Assembly (NCBI RefSeq): GCF_900142955.1
Contig: NZ_FRCP01000030.1
Coordinates: 1 to 20,842 of the forward strand
Reading direction: 5' to 3'
Source: Anaerosporobacter mobilis DSM 15930
GTDB taxonomy: Bacteria > Bacillota > Clostridia > Lachnospirales > Lachnospiraceae
Length of the DNA: 20,842 nt
Both the position numbers and the translations under genes were made by a program. The notes beneath the pieces are model-generated. The model saw only the letters and a program-made list of their open reading frames with translations, had not been told where the DNA came from and searched no databases. Each line of letters begins with the position of its first letter. Position 1 is the first letter of the stretch. Below are positions 1 through 5,785 of the stretch, piece after piece.

Positions 1-29
1 AAATTGAGATTTGTGGAAGGAGCAGTAAC

Positions 30-404
30 ATGGAGAGAATGACGAAAAATACAGATATAAAAACAATGGGAATGTTCGAATTAGCACATAATGATGTGTT
101 TACGAAAGATGGAGCAGCGTGGTATAGAGATTACGATAATGAATTGTCATGCAGGGATCTAACAAGAAAACTATATAAAGAGAACAATATTGAACAGCAA
201 GCAGAATTTTGGAGCGATGATGATTACTTCGATGAAGTGATGTTTGAGAATTTACAGTATGGATTTTCTACACTAGAAGGGATTATAGCAATGTTGTACA
301 TGGAGTTATGGTCAAAGTGTGATTTAAGGGAATGTCTAAGTAGATATGAAGATTTGAAACTATCACCAGATGAAATTATAGGGAAACTTACTCACAGTGA
401 GTAA
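30..404 (+). CDS. Small phage accessory protein, function unknown
   Basis: A 124-residue acidic protein of unknown function. The start ATG is preceded by a GGAAGGAG ribosome binding site about 7 bases upstream; a second ATG three codons in is a less well placed alternative. The C-terminus (residues about 100-121) carries LSRYEDLKLSPDEII, which resembles the short 'YEDxGLxPEEI' tail seen in many small hypothetical proteins of the early regions of Firmicute phages. No catalytic or DNA-binding motif, signal peptide or membrane segment is visible. It is the first of a row of small early-region genes. The last codons lie inside a perfect palindrome at 388-404. The coding call is good; no function can be assigned. 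Confidence 0.75.
   Translation: MERMTKNTDIKTMGMFELAHNDVFTKDGAAWYRDYDNELSCRDLTRKLYKENNIEQQAEFWSDDDYFDEVMFENLQYGFSTLEGIIAMLYMELWSKCDLRECLSRYEDLKLSPDEIIGKLTHSE
388..404. repeat. Perfect 17-bp palindrome over a stop codon
   Basis: TTACTCAC-A-GTGAGTAA is a perfect inverted repeat with 8-base arms and a single central base. It overlaps the last codons and stop codon of the 30-404 gene and touches the place where the next reading frame opens. As RNA it could fold as a 7-bp hairpin with a CAG loop; as DNA it could be a dimeric protein site. No T-run follows, so it is not an intrinsic terminator. Function is unknown. Confidence 0.5.
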
Positions 405-442
405 ATTATGAATGTGAAGGACAACTTGAATTAAACGACTTC

Positions 443-667
443 TTGCGATCTAAAATATCAAACGGAAAAGTAAAAGATTTAACAAACTGGATTAACAGCC
501 AAGGAAAAACACAATATACGCAAATAGGAGAAGTGATAAGCAGAACATATGAGCAAGAAAAAGATACAAATGAATTAATAGGCAGGCTTACAAATGCAGT
601 ATCAATATATGTACTTAATCAGTCAATTGGGTATATGAAATATCTGAAAAACGAATCTGAGCTTTAG
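443..667 (+). CDS. Small hypothetical phage protein, start uncertain
   Basis: A 74-residue protein if started at the TTG at 443; no function is recognised. The frame is open upstream back to a stop at 398-400, and those extra codons read NYECEGQLELNDF, which looks like a genuine protein N-terminus, yet no ATG, GTG or TTG occurs between 401 and 442. The TTG at 443 also has no good ribosome binding site: a GAAGGA lies about 21 bases upstream, which is too far. Either a non-standard start is used, the start codon has been lost, or the gene begins at 443. The body (DLTNWINSQGKTQYTQIGEV, then LTNAVSIYVLNQSIGYMKY) is coherent and looks coding. It lies between the 30-404 gene and a Cys-rich microprotein. 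Confidence 0.5.
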   Translation: MRSKISNGKVKDLTNWINSQGKTQYTQIGEVISRTYEQEKDTNELIGRLTNAVSIYVLNQSIGYMKYLKNESEL

Positions 668-679
668 GGAGTGTGACAC

Positions 680-808
680 ATGAGTAAGGAGAAAGAAGTG
701 CTGATACACGACAGAGAGTGTACGAAGTGTAAACGGTACTGGAACTGCAAAGGGAAGATTAAAGGAACTAATTGTGTGTTCTTGGAGGAAAGGAAGGATA
801 GAGTATGA
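680..808 (+). CDS. 42-aa Cys-rich microprotein, possible zinc knuckle
   Basis: A 42-residue protein beginning MSKEKEVLIHD. It has four cysteines at residues 14, 17, 23 and 32, in the pattern C-x2-C-x5-C-x8-C, with aromatic and basic residues between them, suggesting a small metal-binding knuckle. The ATG has a GGGAG site about 8 bases upstream (just after the preceding stop). Its stop overlaps the start of the YopX-like gene in an ATGA arrangement at 805-808, which supports translation of both by coupling. Similar Cys-rich microproteins occur in early regions of Firmicute phages. Zinc binding is inferred only from the cysteine spacing. Confidence 0.6.
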   Translation: MSKEKEVLIHDRECTKCKRYWNCKGKIKGTNCVFLEERKDRV

Positions 809-1293
809 GAGAGATTAAATACCGTGCATTTTATGACAATATGATGTTTGATGTAGCTTGTATTAATATGTATTACGGTAATGTTGTATTACTAGCAGTG
901 AATGAAGAACAAGAGAAGTATATCAGTACAATAAATAAGAAAGCAATGATTGACTGCAATAATAGATTAAGTGTTGAAATATCTAAAGCAATTATACAGC
1001 AGTACACAGGCTTAAAGGATAAGAACGGTACTGAGATCTACGAAGGGGATATTGTTAAGTTTGAAGATGTTGGAGAAGAAGGTTATGAGTACAAAGAAGG
1101 GTTTGATTTTACAAACTATGCATCAGTTGAGTTTGATAACGGAAGATGGGAACTTAATAACTTCCTTGATAATAACAGCGGAATATTAGAAACAATGAAT
1201 AGCTGTCACGAAGATTTTATAGCTGAATTTAAATCATTTGAAGTAATCGGCAACATTTACGAGAATCCATCGTTGTTAGAAGGGAGAGAGTAG
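805..1293 (+). CDS. YopX family phage protein
   Basis: A 162-residue protein matching the YopX family, whose members are widespread in Firmicute phages and were first named from Bacillus SPbeta; the molecular function is not established. Hallmarks seen here are the N-terminal MREIKYRAF, the central QYTGLKDKNGTEIYEGDIVKF (about residues 65-87), and the C-terminal FEVIGNIYENPSLLE. Length and motif order are normal for the family. The gene overlaps the upstream microprotein by 4 bases (ATGA) and is followed after one base by the next gene, so the three are probably one translationally coupled unit. Confidence 0.88.
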   Translation: MREIKYRAFYDNMMFDVACINMYYGNVVLLAVNEEQEKYISTINKKAMIDCNNRLSVEISKAIIQQYTGLKDKNGTEIYEGDIVKFEDVGEEGYEYKEGFDFTNYASVEFDNGRWELNNFLDNNSGILETMNSCHEDFIAEFKSFEVIGNIYENPSLLEGRE

Positions 1294-1294
1294 C

Positions 1295-1606
1295 ATGAGA
1301 ATAGATCTACCTTGTTGTAATTTCAAAAGATGCAAGTATTACTTAGACGGTAATTGCATTGATAAAAGTAAATATGAATCATGTGAAATGAACGGAACAG
1401 AAAAATACATTAATTGGTTAGAGAATATGACTATATTACTAGCAAAGAGTTATCAAGAAACGCATGATATGTTATTAGATAAAGCAAAGAACAAAGAAAC
1501 AGATGCTTATTTTTCAATGCCAACGGTAGAAGGAATTGATCTTGTATTTGCTGTAGATAAGATAAGTAAAAAAGCTAAAAACGATGGAACAATTACCGGT
1601 GAATAG
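1295..1606 (+). CDS. Hypothetical protein with Cys-rich N-terminus
   Basis: A 103-residue protein of unknown function. The ATG follows the YopX stop by one base and has an AAGGGAGAG ribosome binding site. The first 32 residues contain six cysteines (PCCNFKRCKYYLDGNC and SCEM), a spacing reminiscent of the microprotein at 680-808 and suggestive of metal binding or disulphides; the rest is predicted helical with no known motif. After the TAG stop at 1604-1606 the same frame stays open for 15 more plausible codons (1607-1651), so a longer ancestral protein or stop-codon readthrough is possible. Last gene of the early cluster. Confidence 0.65.
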   Translation: MRIDLPCCNFKRCKYYLDGNCIDKSKYESCEMNGTEKYINWLENMTILLAKSYQETHDMLLDKAKNKETDAYFSMPTVEGIDLVFAVDKISKKAKNDGTITGE

Positions 1607-1678
1607 TTAGAAGGATATGTTAATTGGTTAATTGAACAACATAAAGTTAGTTAGCTAAACGATGATTTCGGACGCGAA

Positions 1679-1717
1679 GAGTAAGTAGAACTGATAAGGG
1701 GAGTATGGGTTCTGCTT
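1679..1717 (+). repeat. Hairpin with GAGYAAGTAGAAC arm, copy 1
   Basis: This lies in the 144-base gap before the recombinase gene. AAGTAGAAC (1683-1691) can pair with GTTCTGCTT (1709-1717) as a 9-bp stem with one G-U pair and a 17-base loop containing GGGGAG. The 13-mer GAGTAAGTAGAAC at 1679-1691 recurs with one change (GAGCAAGTAGAAC) at 3268-3280, and both copies are followed 14-25 bases later by GTTCT. No T-run follows, so it is not a standard terminator. The remainder of the gap (1607-1750) shows only an in-frame coding-like remnant and the ribosome binding site of the next gene. Confidence 0.4.
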
Positions 1718-1750
1718 AATAACTAAAACACAACAAGGGGAGGAAAAATA

Positions 1751-2752
1751 ATGGATAATAAGGAGACAATGATTAAAGAGATACTTTTTGATATGAGCAT
1801 GAAGTTAGGATCTTGTGAGCTGCAAATACTAGAAAATGTACTAAGAATTAAATTGAGAAAGTGCAGGATTGAAGAAGAAAATACTGAACTGAGTACATAT
1901 GTAGATGATAATGATTATATTATTAAGCTATTTATTGCTAATAAAAGGCTTGAAAACTTATCTCCGAAGAGTATTGAACAGTATGTGAAAGCAACAAGGA
2001 ATATGTTGTGTTATATGAATAAAAACTATAAAGATATTACAACAAATGATATCAAATATTACTTAGCAATGTATCAGCAGACAAGGGGAGTAACACAGAA
2101 CACATTAGCAAATATAAAGAGATTCTTAAGTGCATTTTATACCTGGGCATCAGATGAGGAATACATTGAAAAGAATCCCGTAAGGCCCATAAAGGCAATT
2201 AAGCAACAAACTAAAAAGAAAGAGTTTTTAACAAAAGAAGAAATAGTTAATATGAGAGATGCATGCAAAACATTAAGGGAGACTGCTCTATTAGATTTTC
2301 TGCTAAGTACGGGTGTTAGAGTATCGGAATTGACTTCTTTAAACATAAAAGATGTTGATTTTACTAAAGAAGAGGTTAACATTTACGCTACCAAGACAAG
2401 AGCTTATAGAACAGGATATCTGAATGAAAATGCTAAGAAACATTTATTAGATTATCTGAATAGTAGAGAAGATGATAGCGAAGCATTATTTATTTCTACA
2501 CGAGAGAATAAGAGAATTAATACTCAAAGGGTCCAAAAAGAATTACAAAACATTGCGGAAAGAGCTGGTGTTACTAAGCATGTAACGGTCCATTTATTTA
2601 GAAAGACTTTTGCAACCAATCTATACAACGCAGGCTGCGATATTGTAATAATAAAAGAATTATTAGGACATGCAAATATAGCGACAACAGAAAAGCATTA
2701 CGCGTCTGTAAATCAAGTGGAGATTAGAAGGGAACACATGAGATGTGCTTAG
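1751..2752 (+). CDS. Tyrosine recombinase (XerC/D-like integrase)
   Basis: A 333-residue site-specific recombinase that cuts and rejoins DNA through a covalent tyrosine intermediate. After a short N-terminal helical extension (about residues 1-45), residues 53-145 look like the SAM-like core-binding domain (MLCYMN, ITTNDIKYYLAMY, FYTWASDEEYIEKNP). The catalytic domain has the full set: Arg190 in STGVRVSEL, Lys215, His281-x-x-Arg284 in HLFRKTFAT, His307 in ELLGHANI and Tyr317 in EKHYASV. The ATG has a GGGGAGG site. It sits just before the late regulator in the same orientation, not beside a repressor, so it may be either the phage integrase or a second XerD-like enzyme of the kind often carried by Clostridia phages near the late control gene. 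Confidence 0.93.
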   Translation: MDNKETMIKEILFDMSMKLGSCELQILENVLRIKLRKCRIEEENTELSTYVDDNDYIIKLFIANKRLENLSPKSIEQYVKATRNMLCYMNKNYKDITTNDIKYYLAMYQQTRGVTQNTLANIKRFLSAFYTWASDEEYIEKNPVRPIKAIKQQTKKKEFLTKEEIVNMRDACKTLRETALLDFLLSTGVRVSELTSLNIKDVDFTKEEVNIYATKTRAYRTGYLNENAKKHLLDYLNSREDDSEALFISTRENKRINTQRVQKELQNIAERAGVTKHVTVHLFRKTFATNLYNAGCDIVIIKELLGHANIATTEKHYASVNQVEIRREHMRCA

Positions 2753-2780
2753 ACGATAAGAGGTATATGGAGGTGATAAA

Positions 2781-3224
2781 ATGACATTAAACAAAAGCAT
2801 ATTAAAACAGTATATAGACCTAAAAGATGAATTAAAAGAGGTTGAAGGTTACATACAGAAGCTTCAAGGACAAATTCAGAGAATAGAAGATGAAAGATAT
2901 GTTGTTGACTCTGTAAAAGGTGGATCAGGTGGAATACAAACCTTTTTAGTAGCTGGATTTCCCTATCCAGAGTATAGCAGAAAAAAAACAAGGCTTTACA
3001 TGCGTATAGAGAGACAGAAAAGGCTTGTTGATGAAATAGACAATACAATTAACGATGTTGAAGAGTACATTTCCAATATTCAAGATAGTCGTATGCGTAG
3101 GATACTTAGACATAGGTACATTGAGGATATGAACTGGATTAAGATGGCTCATGTAATGGGCGGAAAGTGTACCAGTGAAAGCTTGAGAAAAGAGCATGAT
3201 AGGTTTTTAGAGAAAGAAATATAA
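2781..3224 (+). CDS. RinA/ArpU-like late transcription regulator
   Basis: A 147-residue protein resembling the DUF1492/RinA/ArpU group of phage late-gene activators. Residues 1-40 and 66-100 are predicted coiled-coil helices around a glycine-rich stretch (VKGGSGG). The C-terminal region 102-143 (DSRMRRILRHRYIEDMNWIK, followed by a helix ending SLRKEHDRFL) is a helix-turn-helix like sigma-70 region 4. Known members of these families activate the packaging/structural operon. The start has a near-perfect GGAGGTGATAAA site. Its position just before the terminase supports this role, and a tandem 9-bp repeat starts two bases after its stop codon and is a candidate binding site. The exact family is less certain than the role. 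Confidence 0.78.
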   Translation: MTLNKSILKQYIDLKDELKEVEGYIQKLQGQIQRIEDERYVVDSVKGGSGGIQTFLVAGFPYPEYSRKKTRLYMRIERQKRLVDEIDNTINDVEEYISNIQDSRMRRILRHRYIEDMNWIKMAHVMGGKCTSESLRKEHDRFLEKEI

Positions 3225-3225
3225 G

Positions 3226-3266
3226 TTTGTCCGTTTTGTCCGTATTCGATATGTTATACTTATAAT
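3226..3266 (+). promoter_or_regulatory. Candidate late promoter with tandem 9-bp repeat
   Basis: TTTGTCCGT occurs twice in perfect tandem at 3226-3234 and 3235-3243, directly after the stop codon of the RinA-like gene. A perfect -10 box TATAAT lies at 3261-3266 (TATACT at 3255-3260 is an alternative). TTGTCC of the second repeat could serve as a poor -35 with a 19-base spacer, so activator help is expected. The arrangement suggests the RinA-like protein binds the repeats to recruit RNA polymerase. This is inferred from layout and sequence only. Confidence 0.55.
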
Positions 3267-3272
3267 AGAGCA

Positions 3273-3374
3273 AGTAGAACAATACAACTATGTATTATGT
3301 TTACAGTTCTTCATTAGTATAAACCTCCCGACAAGATAGCATGTACGCAACCTCCTTGTGTATGTGCTATTTTT
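3273..3374 (+). ncRNA. Candidate ~100-nt small RNA with CCUCC loop
   Basis: A transcript starting about 7 bases after the TATAAT at 3261-3266 would end at the terminator at 3336-3374 and holds no convincing ORF. It can form a first hairpin: AGAAC (3276-3280) with GTTCT (3306-3310), and inside it AATAC (3281-3285) with GTATT (3292-3296). An apparently unpaired AAACCTCCC follows (3321-3329), then the 15-bp terminator stem whose loop is exactly CCTCC. Two CCUCC motifs, one in a hairpin loop, resemble the C-rich loops of Gram-positive small RNAs that bind Shine-Dalgarno sequences. It might equally be only an attenuated leader of the late operon. Confidence 0.35.
3336..3374 (+). terminator. Strong intrinsic terminator after the late leader
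   Basis: ATAGCATGTACGCAA (3336-3350) pairs along all 15 positions, with three G-U pairs, with TTGTGTATGTGCTAT (3356-3370). The loop is CCTCC and the stem runs into TTTTT (3370-3374). It lies between the candidate late promoter and the terminase gene, so late transcription from that promoter needs readthrough or antitermination. Confidence 0.85.
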
Positions 3375-3375
3375 G

Positions 3376-3404
3376 TTGACATATGTTGATAATAGTAATA
3401 ATAT
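3376..3404 (+). promoter_or_regulatory. Sigma-A-type promoter for the 62-aa gene
   Basis: A consensus -35 TTGACA at 3376-3381 is followed by a 17-base spacer and TAATAT at 3399-3404 as the -10. Transcription would start near 3411 and give a short leader before the ATG at 3434. The promoter begins immediately after the upstream terminator, which indicates an independent transcription unit. Confidence 0.72.
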
Positions 3405-3414
3405 GGTATTATTA
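3396..3414. promoter_or_regulatory. Palindrome over the -10, possible operator
   Basis: TAATAATA-TGG-TATTATTA is a perfect inverted repeat with 8-base arms and a 3-base centre. It covers the -10 box and the predicted transcription start of the 62-aa gene, which is where a repressor would block the promoter. The AT-rich composition raises the chance of a fortuitous palindrome, so this is tentative. Confidence 0.4.
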
Positions 3415-3433
3415 ATTAAAAGGGAGGATAACT

Positions 3434-3622
3434 ATGTATCAATTAGCAGACAGTGGTTGGGAAAAACTTGCTGATAATGTAGCAGCAAAGGTAAGAAATG
3501 ATATCGACGGAACGCCAATTACAATCGATAGTACAGTACATATTGTTACAGAGGTTTTAAAAGAATATATCGATATGGCTTCTCGCCAAGAAAAAATGGA
3601 CAGAAGAAGAAGAGGACTTTAG
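3434..3622 (+). CDS. 62-aa moron-like protein, function unknown
   Basis: A 62-residue protein with a strong AGGGAGG site 6 bases before the ATG. It is predicted mostly helical, with a middle segment TPITIDSTVHIVTEVLKEYI and a very basic end (EKMDRRRRGL). No family is recognised. It has its own consensus promoter (3376-3404) and its own terminator (3637-3657) and sits alone between the late regulator and the terminase, the layout typical of a moron expressed independently of the late operon, possibly also from the prophage. A nucleic-acid-binding role is conceivable from the Arg-rich tail but not shown. Confidence 0.72.
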   Translation: MYQLADSGWEKLADNVAAKVRNDIDGTPITIDSTVHIVTEVLKEYIDMASRQEKMDRRRRGL

Positions 3623-3636
3623 TAGTTAATTGAGAT

Positions 3637-3657
3637 AGGCACCCTAATGGGTGCTTT
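3637..3657 (+). terminator. Intrinsic terminator after the 62-aa gene
   Basis: AGGCACCC (3637-3644) pairs with GGGTGCTT (3649-3656) around a TAAT loop, with one G-U pair, and is followed by a short T-run (TTTTCTTTT). It closes the 62-aa transcription unit and lies just before the terminase start, so it also stands in the path of late transcription. An ATG within it (3647) is not the terminase start. Confidence 0.8.
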
Positions 3658-3694
3658 TCTTTTACTCAAAACAACACGAAAGGAAGTGAGCCGA

Positions 3695-5785
3695 TTGGCT
3701 AGGTCACCGAATGAGCAAGCAGAAAAGGCTCATGAACTATATAGACAAGGAATGATGTTAGTTGAGATTGCAAGTCAACTAAATAAACCTGTTGGAACTA
3801 TTAGAAGTTGGAAGAATAGATATCAATGGGAGTGCAACGCAACGCAAGAAAAGAAACGCAACGTTGCAAAAGATAAAAAGAATAAGGCAGTAAAGAAAGA
3901 AGTCTTTGATGATGGGACTAAGGAAACTATGAGGAATGATAACCTTACCCATGAACAAAGGCTTTTTTGTATATATTACAGTAAGATATTCAATGCAACA
4001 CAATCTTACATAAAAGCATATGGGTGTAGCTATGATAGTGCAAAAGCACACGGATTCGAACTGTTGCAGAACGTTGCTGTAAAAGAAGAAGTACAACGAT
4101 TGCAAGAACTTAAAAGGAAACAGATAGTTAGCAGCACAGATGATCTAGTAGATTTGCATATGAGAATTGCATTCGCCGATATAGGTGATTACTTATCATT
4201 CAAGCAAGAGCAACAACAAGTAATCGGACAGTTTGGACCTGTTGAGGTAAAGGACGAATACGGAGACAAGAAACCGTTAATGCAAGATGTGAACGTGATA
4301 AGGCTTAATGATTCGCGTAATGTTGATACACAACTCATTCAAGAGGTTAAACAAGGGAGAGACGGTGTATCAATTAAGTTAGCAGATAAACAAAAGTCAC
4401 TTGACTGGTTAGAAAAGTTCTTCCTAATGAATCCGATGGACAAGCACAAGATAGCGTATGATAATGCTAAGTTAGAGCTTGAACGCAAGAAGGCAGAGCC
4501 AGAGGATAAGGAAATTACAGGAACCAAGTACAATGGTATTCCTGCTACTATGATTGCGCCTGCTTTTATAAAAGTGGTACATGACATTGAAGAAAAGATG
4601 TATAACGAATATGTGTTTTCTGGTGGCCGTGCATCAACGAAATCGTGCTTTATATCATTACAGATAATAGATCTTTTAATGAAAGATGACAATATTCATG
4701 CTTGTATTTTAAGACAGGTAGCTGATACGCTTAGAACTTCTGTATATCAACAGATGATATGGGCCATATCAGCACTGGGATTGTTAGATGAATTTCATTG
4801 TACTGTAAGTCCGTTAGAAATTACACGTAAATCAACAGGGCAAAAGATATATTTCAGAGGTGCAGATGATCCTAATAAAATCAAATCAATCAAAGCACCT
4901 TTTGGATATATAGCGGTATTGTGGTTTGAAGAGTTAGACCAATTTAAAGGTAGTAATGAAGATGATGCGGAAAAGGCAGTTAGAAAGATGGAGCAGTCCG
5001 TTATTCGTGGTGGAGACAAGGCATATATATTCAAGTCATTCAATCCACCAAAAAGTGCCAGTAATTGGGCGAATAAGTACATTAAAGTACCGAATATCAA
5101 AAGGCTAGTGATTCATTCAACATATTTAGACGTACCAGCTCATTGGCTAGGAAAACCGTTCATAGAGCAAGCAGAACATTTACGGGAAGTTAACCCTATA
5201 GCTTATGAAAATGAATATATGGGTGTTGCTAATGGTACAGGTGGTAATGTTTTTGATAACGTTAATATCAGAACCATATCAGATGAAGAAATAGCAGTTA
5301 TGGACCGTATGTATTTTGGAGTTGACTGGGGGTGGTATCCTGATCCATGGGCATATAACAAAATGTATTATAATGCAGCACAACATAAACTGTATATCTT
5401 AGATGAAGACAGACGTAATAAAACAAAGAACAAGGAAACAGCAAGGATACTTAAAGAAGAACATGGAATACAACAGAATGATAAAATTACTTGTGATAGT
5501 GCAGAACAAAAGTCAATAAGTGACTATAAAGAGTATGACATATTCGCAAGGGGAGCAATAAAAGGACCTGGTAGTGTTGAATACTCCATGAAATGGTTAG
5601 CGTCATTAGCAGAAATAATTATAGATAATTGTCGTACCCCTCATACAGCTACAGAGTTTTTGGATTATGAATATGATAGGGATAAAGAAGGGAACATTAT
5701 TAGTGGGTACCCTGATAAGAATAACCATCAAATTGATGCTGTTAGATATGCTCTAGAGGAAATTTGGAGAAGGAGGGGACAGTAA
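3695..5785 (+). CDS. Fused terminase: small plus large subunit (PBSX type)
   Basis: A single 696-residue protein that appears to combine both halves of the DNA-packaging motor. I take the TTG at 3695 as start: it follows AGGAAGTGAG and gives MARSPNEQAEKAHELYRQG, the usual N-terminus of this small-subunit type; an ATG at 3647 lies inside a terminator. From 3695, residues 1-45 are a helix-turn-helix (VGTIRSWKNRYQW), about 80-145 the Terminase_2-like region (THEQRLFCIYY, ATQSYIKAYG), and up to about 260 the small-subunit tail (SLDWLEKFFLMNPMDKHKI). The large-subunit part follows: Walker A GGRASTKS (310-317), Walker B AVLWFEEL (407-414), coupling motif SFNPP, and nuclease aspartates in GVDWGW, TCDSAE and NHQIDAVRY. 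These are normally two genes. The frame is continuous. The stop overlaps the portal start (TAATG). Confidence 0.9.
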   Translation: MARSPNEQAEKAHELYRQGMMLVEIASQLNKPVGTIRSWKNRYQWECNATQEKKRNVAKDKKNKAVKKEVFDDGTKETMRNDNLTHEQRLFCIYYSKIFNATQSYIKAYGCSYDSAKAHGFELLQNVAVKEEVQRLQELKRKQIVSSTDDLVDLHMRIAFADIGDYLSFKQEQQQVIGQFGPVEVKDEYGDKKPLMQDVNVIRLNDSRNVDTQLIQEVKQGRDGVSIKLADKQKSLDWLEKFFLMNPMDKHKIAYDNAKLELERKKAEPEDKEITGTKYNGIPATMIAPAFIKVVHDIEEKMYNEYVFSGGRASTKSCFISLQIIDLLMKDDNIHACILRQVADTLRTSVYQQMIWAISALGLLDEFHCTVSPLEITRKSTGQKIYFRGADDPNKIKSIKAPFGYIAVLWFEELDQFKGSNEDDAEKAVRKMEQSVIRGGDKAYIFKSFNPPKSASNWANKYIKVPNIKRLVIHSTYLDVPAHWLGKPFIEQAEHLREVNPIAYENEYMGVANGTGGNVFDNVNIRTISDEEIAVMDRMYFGVDWGWYPDPWAYNKMYYNAAQHKLYILDEDRRNKTKNKETARILKEEHGIQQNDKITCDSAEQKSISDYKEYDIFARGAIKGPGSVEYSMKWLASLAEIIIDNCRTPHTATEFLDYEYDRDKEGNIISGYPDKNNHQIDAVRYALEEIWRRRGQ

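Noticed and set aside
3647..3694. ATG at 3647 as the terminase start
   Set aside because: It lies within the terminator stem-loop after the 62-aa gene and adds 16 residues unlike the family; TTG 3695 has a ribosome binding site and gives the usual small-subunit N-terminus.
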